Source: Firmicutes bacterium ADurb.Bin146 (GTDB lineage Bacteria; Bacillota; Clostridia; DUPQ01). From it: 64,000 nucleotides of DNA. Positions 45,031-54,079 of this stretch are shown in pieces; positions within the stretch are counted from its first letter, which is position 1; each line of letters opens with the position of its first letter. A program made the position numbers and the translations under genes. The notes under the pieces were generated by a model. That model was given only the letters and a program-made list of their open reading frames with translations, was not told the DNA's origin and ran no database searches. The DNA is taken from the NCBI GenBank assembly GCA_002070475.1, contig MWDI01000017.1:124001-188000 (forward strand), written 5' to 3'.

Positions 45031-45618
45031 ATGGAACCCAAGATATCTGAAATAGCCCAAAGAATCAGAACGCTCAGGGAAATATTCTCATTTACAGCAG
45101 AAGAAATGGCCCTTGCAACTAATGTTACAGTTGAAGAATATATAAAACTTGAAAACGGGCAACAATCCGACTATTCCTTTACTTTTCTTTATAGATGTGC
45201 GGAAAAATTCAATGTTGACATAGTGGAGATCCTGACAGGTGAAAATCCGCATCTTGCCAAGTATGCGATAATACGACAGGGTAAAGGGTTGCCAATTAAA
45301 AGAAGAGAGCATTTTTCATATAATCATCTTGCTCCTAATTTTAAGAACAAGACTGCAGAACCTTTCTTGGTAAGAGCGCCTTACAGCCAAGAAGAACAGG
45401 AACTGCCGATAAAGATGAACCATCATGCGGGACAGGAATTTGACTATATCATTCAGGGAACTTTGAAATTCAAGCATGGGGATCATGAAGAGATGCTTTA
45501 TGCGGGAGACTCTGTTTATTATGATTCAGGAGTAGACCACGGCATGATAGCCACTTTAGGTGATGAATGTATTTTTTTGGCTATAGTTATGAAGGATGTT
45601 AATAAGGAGCAGGTATGA
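45031..45618 (+). CDS. XRE-cupin transcriptional regulator, copy 2
   Basis: The 195-residue protein has an XRE helix-turn-helix (IRTLREIFSFTAEEMALATNVTVEEYIKLENGQ) and a C-terminal cupin (NHHAGQEFDYIIQGTLKFKHGDHEEMLYAGDSVYYDSGVDHGM). It parallels the copy at 41061. ATG 45031 is chosen for CGGAGGACTC upstream; an earlier in-frame ATG at 45004 lacks one. It overlaps the next gene by 4 nt (ATGA), so the pair is translated together. Confidence 0.85.
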   Translation: MEPKISEIAQRIRTLREIFSFTAEEMALATNVTVEEYIKLENGQQSDYSFTFLYRCAEKFNVDIVEILTGENPHLAKYAIIRQGKGLPIKRREHFSYNHLAPNFKNKTAEPFLVRAPYSQEEQELPIKMNHHAGQEFDYIIQGTLKFKHGDHEEMLYAGDSVYYDSGVDHGMIATLGDECIFLAIVMKDVNKEQV

Positions 45619-47258
45619 GGAATATAAATCTAAGATATGTAGAAGAGACATATGATGACAATAAAGTGCTGACAAGTTACAAGCTTAAATATCCTGACAG
45701 CTATAATTTCGGATATGATGTTGTGGATGATATAGCAAAAAATGATCCTGACAGAATTGCTTTGGTATGGTGTAATCCAAGAAATGAAGAGAGAATTTAT
45801 ACATTTTCCGATATGAAAAAGCTGTCAGATAAGACGGCGAACTATTTAAAATCACTTGGAATAGGAAAAGGTGATAAGGTTATAGTCATATTGAAACGTC
45901 ATTACCAGTTCTGGTATACTGCAGTAGCTCTTCATAAGCTTGGTGCTATAATGGTTCCGGTCACTTTTATGATTACTGCGCATGATGCGGAGTACAGAAT
46001 AAATGCGGCTTCAGTAAAAGCTGTCATTTGTACAGCTGAAGGGCAGGCTGCCCAGTCAGTAGATGATGTTTTGAGCAAATGTCCCAGTCTTACAATCCGT
46101 TCGATGGTATACGGGCACAAAGAAGGATGGGATGATTTCGATAAGGGAGTTGAGCAGGCTGACGAGTCTTTTGAAAAAGTGGAAACACATGTAAAAGAAC
46201 CTTTGTTGATGTATTTCTCTTCTGGAACATCTGGTTATCCTAAAATGGTACTTCATAATCATGCATATTCATTAGCTCATCTTTTCACTGCAAAGCACTG
46301 GCACAATGTAAATCCTGATGGTCTTCATCTGACTATAGCGGATACCGGTTGGGGAAAAGCAGTTTGGGGTAAACTATATGGCCAGTGGCTGATGGAAGCA
46401 GGAGTTTTCGCATTTGATTATGATAAATTTGATGCTTCTGAAATATTATCATTGATACCAAAGTATAAGATAACGACTTTATGCTGCCCTCCTACTATGT
46501 TCAGGTATTTTATAAAAGAAGGATTAGAGAAATTCGACCTTTCCACACTCACATATGCCACTACCGCAGGCGAAGCTTTGAATCCTGACGTATTCGAGAC
46601 ATGGTATAAAGTGACAGGACTCAAGCTTATGGAAGGATTTGGGCAGACTGAAACGACTTTGACAGTATGTAATATTGTCAACATGATACCAAAGCCAGGA
46701 TCTATAGGAAAACCATCTTTGCAGTATGAGGTTGATCTTTTGGATCCTGAAGGAAATATATGCCCGACAGGAGTGACAGGAGAAATATGCATAAAAACCA
46801 ACCCTTATCCGGACGGGCTTATGGACTGTTATTACAGAAATCAGGAAATGACTGACTGTGCGATTTTTAATGGATATTACCATACTGGTGATACCGCATG
46901 GAAGGATGAGGACGGATATTTTTGGTATGTCGGTAGAAATGATGACATTATTAAGTCATCTGGTTACAGGATAGGCCCATTCGAGATAGAAAGCGTCCTT
47001 AACAGCCATCCCAAAGTATTAGAAAGCGCAGTAACAGGCGTGCCTGATGAAATTAGAGGCCAGGTTGTAAAAGCTACAATAGTGCTTGCCAAAGATCAAA
47101 ATCCATCAGATGAGCTTGTAAAGGAGCTTCAGGATTATGTTAAACATGAGACAGCACCTTACAAGTATCCGAGAATAATTGAATTTGTCGATCAGCTGCC
47201 TAAAACCATTAACGGAAAAATCCGTAGAGCTGCTATTAGGCAACAGGACAATAAATAG
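45615..47258 (+). CDS. AMP-forming acyl-CoA synthetase, copy 2
   Basis: It has the ANL P-loop YFSSGTSGYPKMVLHNHAY, MEGFGQTETTL and the hinge GRNDDIIKSSGYRIGPFEIE, with PKTINGKIRRAAIR at the C-terminus. It is clearly related to the enzyme at 39343 (the hinge and C-terminal motifs align nearly residue for residue) but not identical, so the two may activate different acids. It is full length at 547 residues. No terminator was seen directly after it. Confidence 0.9.
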   Translation: MRNINLRYVEETYDDNKVLTSYKLKYPDSYNFGYDVVDDIAKNDPDRIALVWCNPRNEERIYTFSDMKKLSDKTANYLKSLGIGKGDKVIVILKRHYQFWYTAVALHKLGAIMVPVTFMITAHDAEYRINAASVKAVICTAEGQAAQSVDDVLSKCPSLTIRSMVYGHKEGWDDFDKGVEQADESFEKVETHVKEPLLMYFSSGTSGYPKMVLHNHAYSLAHLFTAKHWHNVNPDGLHLTIADTGWGKAVWGKLYGQWLMEAGVFAFDYDKFDASEILSLIPKYKITTLCCPPTMFRYFIKEGLEKFDLSTLTYATTAGEALNPDVFETWYKVTGLKLMEGFGQTETTLTVCNIVNMIPKPGSIGKPSLQYEVDLLDPEGNICPTGVTGEICIKTNPYPDGLMDCYYRNQEMTDCAIFNGYYHTGDTAWKDEDGYFWYVGRNDDIIKSSGYRIGPFEIESVLNSHPKVLESAVTGVPDEIRGQVVKATIVLAKDQNPSDELVKELQDYVKHETAPYKYPRIIEFVDQLPKTINGKIRRAAIRQQDNK

Positions 47259-47391
47259 AAAAATATGATATATTACGTGAAAAATATATTTTTTCAATTA
47301 ATATTATTGTTTAAACGAAAAATATAATATAATATAGTGTGAGCAATTAAAAAATTGTAAAAAAGCATATTTAAAATAAAGGGAGTCAGAA

Positions 47392-47862
47392 ATGAAGAAA
47401 AACAGAGTAGTAAAAATTTTAACATTGGTATTAGCAATAGTAATGGTTCTATCATTAGCAGGATGCGGACCAAAAGGTAAAGTAAGAGATGTAGTGGAAC
47501 TTTTTGTTGAAAGAGCAAATGCTTTAGATTATCAGGGTATGTTTGATATTATGGCATCTGACACAGTAAAGGAAATCAGAGGAAATAAATCCTTGTCAGA
47601 TTTTCTTGCTGAAAAAACATCAGAAGAGATAGCTGCTGCTATTATAAAACAGATACTTCCAATGGGAGTTAGCGATCCGGTAAAGTTCTTACAGACACTC
47701 ACTATTGATTATGAAGGTGCAGACATCAGAGAAGATTTTTCTTCCTTATATGCTGTAGTAACATTTGAATCAGATGGACAGACAATTACAAAGGATGCAG
47801 TTTTCAACATGTTAAGAAAGAATGTATCTGAACCTTGGACACTAAGAGATATAGCTCTGTAA
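47392..47862 (+). CDS. Small lipoprotein of unknown function
   Basis: A 156-residue precursor with a signal peptide and lipobox SLAGC (Cys at about residue 25). The mature domain (VRDVVELFVERANALDYQGMFDIMASDTVKEI ... AVVTFESDGQTITKDAVFNMLRKNVSEPWTLRDI) has the alpha+beta pattern of NTF2-like/DUF4878 lipoproteins; this is an impression rather than a firm match. AAAGGGAG precedes ATG, and TATAATATAATATAG lies about 60 bp upstream as a -10 region. Confidence 0.75.
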   Translation: MKKNRVVKILTLVLAIVMVLSLAGCGPKGKVRDVVELFVERANALDYQGMFDIMASDTVKEIRGNKSLSDFLAEKTSEEIAAAIIKQILPMGVSDPVKFLQTLTIDYEGADIREDFSSLYAVVTFESDGQTITKDAVFNMLRKNVSEPWTLRDIAL

Positions 47863-47889
47863 TAGTGAAAAACAATAAATAATGAAAAG

Positions 47890-47916
47890 GAAAGCCTTGG
47901 TGCTTTCTTTTTTTTA
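47890..47916 (+). terminator. Terminator after the lipoprotein gene
   Basis: GAAAGC (47890-47895) pairs with GCTTTC (47902-47907), followed by eight T. Short but classical. Confidence 0.75.
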
Positions 47917-47966
47917 TGGAAAGAAAGCATATCTTTTGATATACTGTTAAGCAAGGAGGGTATGAT

Positions 47967-48509
47967 ATGAGGACTTTTATTGCGATTAATTTCAATCAGG
48001 ATGTGAAGAACCGTTTATTAAGTATAGAAAAAAGCTTGAAGAGCATGTCGGAAAAAGGCAGATTCACATCTAGGGATAATCTTCATATGACGCTGATTTT
48101 CCTTGGCGAAATTGCAGAGGACCGTGTAAAACTGGCACAGCTTTGCGTCAAGAACATAACAGCACCTAAGTTTTTGATGGTTGTCAACAGATTAGGAAGA
48201 TTCAAAAGACCGGATGGTGATATATACTGGGTAGGCATAGAGACAAATACTATTCTGTCTTCTATATATAATCAGCTCTATAACAATCTTAGCTCCTATG
48301 ATTTTTATATAAAAGACAGTGAATATGTACCTCATCTCACTCTTGCAAGGGATTATGTCATAAAAGATGAAGAAGCTTTGGAAAAGTATAAAGAAGAATT
48401 TGAAAAGATAAATATACAGGTGGAAAGCATTCAATTAATGAAATCTGAAATGATTGATAACAAGCTGACATATACTGTTTTATATACAAAAGACCTGGAT
48501 ACGATTTAA
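47967..48509 (+). CDS. thpR: RNA 2',3'-cyclic phosphodiesterase (2'-5' RNA ligase family)
   Basis: The two catalytic HxTx motifs are NLHMTLIFLGE (about residue 35) and VPHLTLARD (about 122). MRTFIAINFNQDVKNRLLSIEKSL is the normal N-terminus of ThpR. The length of 180 is typical. It hydrolyses RNA 2',3'-cyclic phosphates; its cellular role is unclear. AAGGAGGG is well placed for ATG 47967. Confidence 0.88.
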   Translation: MRTFIAINFNQDVKNRLLSIEKSLKSMSEKGRFTSRDNLHMTLIFLGEIAEDRVKLAQLCVKNITAPKFLMVVNRLGRFKRPDGDIYWVGIETNTILSSIYNQLYNNLSSYDFYIKDSEYVPHLTLARDYVIKDEEALEKYKEEFEKINIQVESIQLMKSEMIDNKLTYTVLYTKDLDTI

Positions 48510-48541
48510 TAGTTTTTAAAGAGCTGACGTAATATATAACA

Positions 48542-48569
48542 AAAGAGCATCGTTTGCCCGATGCTCTTT
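48542..48569. terminator. Bidirectional terminator
   Basis: AAAGAGCATCG (48542-48552) and CGATGCTCTTT (48559-48569) form an 11-bp stem with a 6-nt loop between convergent genes (thpR and the oxidoreductase). Confidence 0.75.
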
Positions 48570-48592
48570 AAAATGGTTATTCTTCTATATTC

Positions 48593-49462
48593 TTATCTGT
48601 CAATCTTTACGGTTTTTTTCTGTTCAATCGATTTTTCAATAGCGTTCATTACTAGCACCGGCATTAAAAGCTCTTCTTCAGAAAGAGGGGATTTTCCTGT
48701 CCTTACCATTTTTACAAAATGATCGAATTCTGTTGTGAAGATACCAGACATATCCAGATATCTGACATCCACGTCATTTTCGCTGTATATTACAGAAATG
48801 TATTTTTTTGATGCTGCGAACTGCATAGTTATATCATACTTATCGTAATGGGCAATTGCCGTTATATGTCCGTTATTTATAAACGCAGAAACAGCTTTCA
48901 TATCCATTCCATATACTGCAAGCGTCATTTCCACAAGATGTGATGCATAGAAATATAAACCTCCATATTCGCTTTCTGTAGAAGCAGGGAAGTTCATTAC
49001 TCCGGAATAAATCTTTCCGAAAGCGTCATCCTCTACCATTTTTTTCAGCTCTAATATTTGAGGCGAGTATTTGCAGCCTGATCCGCCTGTAATAGGGACA
49101 TGTTTTTCTTTTGCTGTCCTTAATATATTTCTTGCTTCTGCAGGATCAATAGTAAATGGTTTATCAATGAATGCAGGCTTACCTTTTTCAATAAAAGGAA
49201 GAGCACAGGATTCATGATATTTCCCATGCCTATTTGTAACTATCACACAGTCGACCATATCTATCATGTCAAGTGGGTCATCTACAATGACCGCTCCGGA
49301 TATGTCGCATTTTTCTATGATTGCTTCTGAAGGCGCTTTTTCCAACGCATAAAAAGCAGTAATCCTGAAGTCTTTGTATTCCTCTTTAAAACAGATCTCT
49401 TTTGCAAAAGCAAGCGCATGAGAGTTTTCTGTTCCTAGCATCCCAACTCTAAACATTTTCAA
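48593..49462 (-). CDS. Gfo/Idh/MocA family oxidoreductase, short form
   Basis: Rossmann start FRVGMLGTENSHALAFAKEI, then VIVTNRHGKYHESCALPFIEKGKPAFIDKPFT with the catalytic-site Lys (DKP). At 289 residues it is shorter than most members, with a reduced C-terminal domain. It is last in an operon dppA-degT-gfo, 6 nt after the aminotransferase stop. A sugar or inositol dehydrogenase supplying the keto substrate for the aminotransferase is a plausible role. Confidence 0.8.
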   Translation of the reverse strand: MKMFRVGMLGTENSHALAFAKEICFKEEYKDFRITAFYALEKAPSEAIIEKCDISGAVIVDDPLDMIDMVDCVIVTNRHGKYHESCALPFIEKGKPAFIDKPFTIDPAEARNILRTAKEKHVPITGGSGCKYSPQILELKKMVEDDAFGKIYSGVMNFPASTESEYGGLYFYASHLVEMTLAVYGMDMKAVSAFINNGHITAIAHYDKYDITMQFAASKKYISVIYSENDVDVRYLDMSGIFTTEFDHFVKMVRTGKSPLSEEELLMPVLVMNAIEKSIEQKKTVKIDR

Positions 49463-49468
49463 CCTCCT

Positions 49469-50716
49469 CTAATCTTTCTTGAAATATTCTGCTACTTTAA
49501 CTATCGAATCTACCATATCCTGAATGTCCTGTTCGGTGTAGAATTCGTTTAGATTCATGCGTACAGCTGTATCTAGTATCTCTTCTGCAACTGGGCATAA
49601 TCCTTTAGGATAGGATATGTCTTTTCCATAATACTTGGAATCGAACGGTGCATGTGTTCCTTGGTAACCTTCTTTATTCTGGAACATATCATAAAGATAT
49701 ACAACAGATGGGATATATCCTTGCTGACAACCTATGCCCTCAGCTTTTAAAGCTTCAGCAAATGTTTTTGTGTCTGTACCAACAATTTTTGGGTCTATCC
49801 TGAACATGTAAAACCAAAAACTGGATTCGTTTCCATTTTTAACTTCGTGCGGATATACTCCTTTAAGATGTTTTATTCCATTTGTTATCATCTGGCCATA
49901 TCTTTTTCTTGTAGCGCATATTGCTTCAAGCTTATCTAGCTGTGCGATTCCGACAGCAGCTGTGAGCTCGTTCATTCTATAATTAGGGGCAAGATACTCA
50001 ATCACTCTAAGAGCGCTTGGCCCTTTTGCAAATCTATTGTAGTTTTTGTCTGCAAACATAAAAGTTTTTACATACAGTTCAGGACGGTTAACTAGTACCA
50101 TACCGCCATCTCCTGCGGATATGTGCTTGAAATCGTTAAGGCTGAAGCATCCCATATCTCCGATAGTACCCGCAAGACGTCCCTTGTATCTGCACATATA
50201 ACTTTGTGCGCAGTCTTCAACTACATATACATTATGCTTTTTAGCTATAGCCATTATTTCGTCCATTTCAGCAGGATTTCCTGCAAGATGGACTACAACT
50301 ATTGCTTTTGTTTTTTCTGTAATACATTTTTCTATGCTTTTTGGATCCATATTGTACGTATGGGGATCAAGATCCGCAAATACCGGGATAGCATTCTGAT
50401 ACATAATCCCTATTATGCTTCCCATATCCGTGATAGGGGATGTGATTACCTCATCTCCTTCTGTCACTCCTAGAGCGCCTAAAGCCACATGAATAGCGGC
50501 AGTACCTGATGAAGCGGCAACACAGTTTTCCACACCGTACATTTTTGCGAATTTGGCGCATAGCGTCTTCACCTTGTTTCCTGACCAGTAGAATAAAGTA
50601 TTCTGATCTAATGCTTCCTTAAGCTGAGCAAGTTCCTCTTCTCCAAATCTTTTTCCTGTACCATAAGGTATTTTTTTAACTTTCTCACCACCGTATAAGG
50701 CAAGTTCCTTCTTCAT
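49469..50716 (-). CDS. DegT/DnrJ/EryC1/StrS family PLP aminotransferase
   Basis: AASSGTAAIHVALGALGVTEGDEVITSP binds the PLP phosphate, VVEDCAQSYMCRYKG holds the ring-stacking Asp, and CFSLNDFKHISAGDGG holds the Schiff-base Lys. The family aminates keto-sugars or keto-inositols. At 415 residues it is full length. AGGAGGAATAC precedes ATG. Its neighbour is an oxidoreductase, the usual partner for 3-keto-sugar or scyllo-inosose amination. Confidence 0.87.
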   Translation of the reverse strand: MKKELALYGGEKVKKIPYGTGKRFGEEELAQLKEALDQNTLFYWSGNKVKTLCAKFAKMYGVENCVAASSGTAAIHVALGALGVTEGDEVITSPITDMGSIIGIMYQNAIPVFADLDPHTYNMDPKSIEKCITEKTKAIVVVHLAGNPAEMDEIMAIAKKHNVYVVEDCAQSYMCRYKGRLAGTIGDMGCFSLNDFKHISAGDGGMVLVNRPELYVKTFMFADKNYNRFAKGPSALRVIEYLAPNYRMNELTAAVGIAQLDKLEAICATRKRYGQMITNGIKHLKGVYPHEVKNGNESSFWFYMFRIDPKIVGTDTKTFAEALKAEGIGCQQGYIPSVVYLYDMFQNKEGYQGTHAPFDSKYYGKDISYPKGLCPVAEEILDTAVRMNLNEFYTEQDIQDMVDSIVKVAEYFKKD

Positions 50717-50725
50717 GTATTCCTC

Positions 50726-51508
50726 CTATAATAGTATCGATAAATAGTCCGTGATTTTCGGTATCTTTTTAATAACTGTCCTTGAGCCTATTCTTTCTGC
50801 TCCAGGCCTCTCGCTTGCATTGTCACAGTAATCGGTCCTGGTAAAGTCTACCTGTATTTCTATGGGTTCAGTAACTTTGTATGGCTTAATTTTCCCGATT
50901 AGTGATATAGCTTTTTCAGCATTTTGTTCTATTTCTTTTTCGCATACATCAAGGTCATAGGATTCCGCTTTATTTCTGCACAACGCCTTTTTTACAGCAG
51001 TTGTCTGAATATTTCCAAAGAAATATCTAGCTTCGGCACATGCTGCTTCATCGCCTGATGCAAAAATAACAGGAATCCCATATGCTCCAAAGAATGCTCC
51101 TCCTTGCACAAGCTCCCCGCATCTGACAGAGTTTATATAATAGTTATACCAGCTTACAGAGGACTGGACATGGTCTAAAAAAGCATTCATAGTTCCGCTC
51201 ATTGCATGAGTACCGACAAACATTAGAGCGTTGACTTTTTTATGCATATCCTGATTATATAGATCAATCAGGTTTATATTAACCGCTCTTTTATCCAGCA
51301 TTCCTTCTATGAAATTTTTACCTTTTGCATGGCCGTCTGTAACAGTGACCGTATCTGCACCGCCATTAAAAGCGCCTTTGACCGCGGCATTGGTATCAAT
51401 CATCAGTCTTTTTCTGGCATACTCATAACCTTCGGTGTTAAATTCCATCTGGTTTATATCTGTTACTCCGCTTATGCCTTCTAAATCTGTAATGATGTGT
51501 ATATGCAT
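50726..51508 (-). CDS. dppA: M55 family D-aminopeptidase, DppA-like
   Basis: MHIHIITDLEGISGVTD carries the metal ligands Asp and Glu, TVTDGHAKGKNF the DGH ligand, FVGTHAMSG a further His and ASGDEAACAEA the acidic ligand, the set found in the zinc decamer DppA of Bacillus subtilis. It removes N-terminal D-amino acids from small peptides, suggesting use of peptidoglycan-derived D-Ala peptides. It starts the operon, 9 nt before the aminotransferase gene. Confidence 0.87.
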   Translation of the reverse strand: MHIHIITDLEGISGVTDINQMEFNTEGYEYARKRLMIDTNAAVKGAFNGGADTVTVTDGHAKGKNFIEGMLDKRAVNINLIDLYNQDMHKKVNALMFVGTHAMSGTMNAFLDHVQSSVSWYNYYINSVRCGELVQGGAFFGAYGIPVIFASGDEAACAEARYFFGNIQTTAVKKALCRNKAESYDLDVCEKEIEQNAEKAISLIGKIKPYKVTEPIEIQVDFTRTDYCDNASERPGAERIGSRTVIKKIPKITDYLSILL

Positions 51509-51552
51509 AGTTTACTTCATACCTCTACTTTTTACATTATACCATAGGGATT

Positions 51553-53142
51553 ATGTACATGAATACAAAACATATCTTGTATAATATATACATGGGCAAG
51601 AAAATGCATGCAAAAAAATTCATAAAGTTGCTTTCAATATGTATATGCCTATTCATATGTATGAATTATTCAGGCATATACGGATATCTAGCTATAAGAG
51701 CTGAAAAAGCTAGTGTATCTGATTCAGATCATGTTAAAGGGATTTATGTAAAAGCAGATACCGCATCACAACAGCTGGATGAAGAAAATATAAAAAAGTA
51801 CTCAGACTACATACAGGCTTTAAAAGAAGATAATGGTCTGCAGTTATCAACTGATGGTATTAATTCCTTTGAAAAAATTATAGGGCTTATAGATGCTACA
51901 AGATTGAATGCGGTAATAATAAATGTTAAGGATGATGGCGGAAATGTAACTATTCCTGCTGATTCGGAATATGTGACGCAGGCAGGCAGCTATAATTATC
52001 AGCTTACTAACATAAGCAAAACTATGGAGCAGCTTAAAAAGCATGGAATATATGTTATAGCGAGAATTGTGGTATTCAAAGATGATGTTTTAGCAAAAAA
52101 CATTACCCACTCAATAAAATATGACGATGGAACTGTATGGAAGGATTATTCCGGTTCTGCTTGGGTGGATCCATATGATGAATGGGTACGCCAGTATAAC
52201 ATAGAGGTTGCTAAACAGGCAGCGATACTTGGTTTTGATGAGATACAGTTCGATTATATAAGATTTCCTGAAAAATTCTCGCAATATGACATTTCAAAAA
52301 AATACCTAGAAAACAAAATACGGCAGGATCAACTGATAAGGCAGTTTTTGAAGGATGCAAAGAACCAGTTAAAGCCATATGACGTGAAGATATCTGCTGA
52401 TGTGTTCGGCTGTGTAGCATATCTTTGGGATGACCCTTTGAATGTAGACATAGGACAGGTATGGTACAACCTTACACAGCAAGTGGATTACATCAGCCCT
52501 ATGGTATATCCAAGCCATTACAGAGGAACCACCTGGTATACCCAGAAAGACCCTAACAAGCATCCATATGAAGTAGTTAAAGGAGCGATAGAAGATTCAT
52601 TAAGAATAAATTCTGCTTTTTCGGATAAGGCAGGCATAAGATTCTGGTTACAGGACTTTTCCATGTATGGGTATGAATACGGACCTCTTCAGATACTTGA
52701 CCAGGTACAGGCATTACATGAAAAGGGAATAGACACATATATGTTTTGGAATAATAGGAACATATATGATCCTCTTAATTACCTGATCCTTGAAGATAAA
52801 AATCCAGCAGATACATCAATAAGCTATTATGTTTATGATATATATAAGAATACCCCACATGAAGCTGCAGAAAAATTTCTTTCTTCAGAAATTAACAAGG
52901 ATATGTATCAAAATTTCATATTAAAATCGATAAAGACAAGACCGCAGGAGTATATGGATTATGCAAAAACTGTGCAATGGACAAATATAACAGATTATGA
53001 GCTTACCGGTTACAGAAGCAGTTTCAATACATCTCAAGTATTTTTTAATATAATTAATAAAGATAATCAGCAAAAGTGGGTATTGTTTATGGTTCTAGAA
53101 CAAGGCTTATGGAAAGTGAATGGTTACTACTGTATTAAATAA
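51553..53142 (+). CDS. Putative glycoside hydrolase, DUF4015 family
   Basis: An N-terminal signal/anchor (KFIKLLSICICLFICMNYSGIYGYLAI) is followed by a TIM-barrel-like domain with NAVIINVKDDGGNVTIP, VIARIVVFKDD, GFDEIQFDYIRFPE and KISADVFGCVAYLWDDPLNVDIGQVW, the signature set of DUF4015 (PF13200). The C-terminal ~100 residues are a separate small domain (QWTNITDYELTGYRSSFNTSQVFFNI). The start is unsure: ATG 51553 is upstream of a TATAAT at 51580-51585, so ATG 51592 or 51604 may be used. Carbohydrate cleavage is inferred from family naming. Confidence 0.75.
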   Translation: MYMNTKHILYNIYMGKKMHAKKFIKLLSICICLFICMNYSGIYGYLAIRAEKASVSDSDHVKGIYVKADTASQQLDEENIKKYSDYIQALKEDNGLQLSTDGINSFEKIIGLIDATRLNAVIINVKDDGGNVTIPADSEYVTQAGSYNYQLTNISKTMEQLKKHGIYVIARIVVFKDDVLAKNITHSIKYDDGTVWKDYSGSAWVDPYDEWVRQYNIEVAKQAAILGFDEIQFDYIRFPEKFSQYDISKKYLENKIRQDQLIRQFLKDAKNQLKPYDVKISADVFGCVAYLWDDPLNVDIGQVWYNLTQQVDYISPMVYPSHYRGTTWYTQKDPNKHPYEVVKGAIEDSLRINSAFSDKAGIRFWLQDFSMYGYEYGPLQILDQVQALHEKGIDTYMFWNNRNIYDPLNYLILEDKNPADTSISYYVYDIYKNTPHEAAEKFLSSEINKDMYQNFILKSIKTRPQEYMDYAKTVQWTNITDYELTGYRSSFNTSQVFFNIINKDNQQKWVLFMVLEQGLWKVNGYYCIK

Positions 53143-53190
53143 GTATATTAAATATTTGTAACAATTAACATTTAATTCATAAGTATATGG

Positions 53191-53196
53191 TATAAT
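53191..53196 (+). promoter_or_regulatory. Extended -10 promoter of smpB
   Basis: TGGTATAAT at 53188-53196 is an extended -10 element about 25 bp before the smpB start. A good -35 box is not visible. Confidence 0.4.
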
Positions 53197-53218
53197 CACT
53201 TTCCAAAGGAGAGTTGGG

Positions 53219-53692
53219 TTGGCTAAAGAAGAAAGAAAAGTCATTTCGAATAACAGAAAAGCCGGTTTTGACTATGAGCTCATAGAGTTTTACGAAGCCG
53301 GAATCGTGCTAACAGGTACTGAAGTGAAGTCTTTAAGAGCCGGCGCGGTGAATATGCGTGATTCTTATGGGTACATCAAGGATTACGAAGCATATGTATC
53401 GGGCATGCACATCTCTCACTACGAGAAGGGGAACATTAACAATGTTGATCCTGATCGTGAAAGGAAGCTTCTTATGCATAAGAGCGAGATTAGAAAACTG
53501 GTCTTGCTGATGCAACAGAAGGGATATACCCTGGTTCCAACAAAAATGTATTTTGTGAAGAACAAGGTAAAACTGGAACTGGCTTTGGCTAAAGGAAAGA
53601 AGAAATTCGATAAGAGGGATTCTATCAAGAAGAACGAAGCAGACAGGGAAATACAAAAGAGGATGAAGGAAAGCAATCATATGGGGGCGTAA
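53219..53692 (+). CDS. smpB: SsrA-binding protein SmpB
   Basis: VISNNRKAGFDYELIEFYEAGIVLTGTEVKSLRAGAVNMRDSYGYI is the classic SmpB start, and the basic tail KGKKKFDKRDSIKKNEADREIQKRMKES is the part that mimics the codon-anticodon helix. The 157 residues are complete. It starts at TTG 53219 with AAAGGAGAG in front. It delivers tmRNA to stalled ribosomes. The last codons (ATG GGG GCG TAA) overlap the first bases of ssrA. Confidence 0.95.
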   Translation: MAKEERKVISNNRKAGFDYELIEFYEAGIVLTGTEVKSLRAGAVNMRDSYGYIKDYEAYVSGMHISHYEKGNINNVDPDRERKLLMHKSEIRKLVLLMQQKGYTLVPTKMYFVKNKVKLELALAKGKKKFDKRDSIKKNEADREIQKRMKESNHMGA

Positions 53693-54035
53693 AGGTTTCG
53701 ACGGGATGATTGAATTACTGACGGCGTGCAGAGGATCCTCGTGGGCCTCTATAAAAAACGAGGGACTTAAATATAAACGCAAAAACAAATTTTGCACCTT
53801 TAGCAGCGTAAGCTAGCTAAACATCCCACCGGACATCACGGGGTCCGGACCGGGGTGTAATCTACCGTGAAAACCCGATAATCAAAGCTTTGAGATTAAA
53901 GGGTAACTATGAAGCTACCAATATCGGACCCGGCTTACAGGGGACTTTAGAGGGAATTTAAACAGTGAGCTACGCACGTAGAAGCCGGTATGGATATTGT
54001 TTCGGACGAGGGTTCGATTCCCTCCGCCTCCACCA
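53683..54035 (+). ncRNA. ssrA: tmRNA (transfer-messenger RNA)
   Basis: The 5' end GGGGGCGTAAAGGTTTCGACGGG and the 3' end GGTTCGATTCCCTCCGCCTCCACCA are the two tRNA-like arms; GGGGGCG pairs with CGCCTCC as the acceptor stem (one G-U). The CCA is encoded. The tag frame is at 53779-53811: GCA AAA ACA AAT TTT GCA CCT TTA GCA GCG TAA, giving AKTNFAPLAA if translation resumes at GCA. The molecule is about 353 nt and of the one-piece type. Confidence 0.95.
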
Positions 54036-54053
54036 GAATTTCAAAAAAAGAAG

Positions 54054-54079
54054 CTGATTACGATAATCAGTTTTTTTTT
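54054..54079 (+). terminator. Terminator of ssrA
   Basis: CTGATTA (54054-54060), CGA loop, TAATCAG (54064-54070), then nine T. It sits 18 nt after the tmRNA CCA. Confidence 0.85.
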
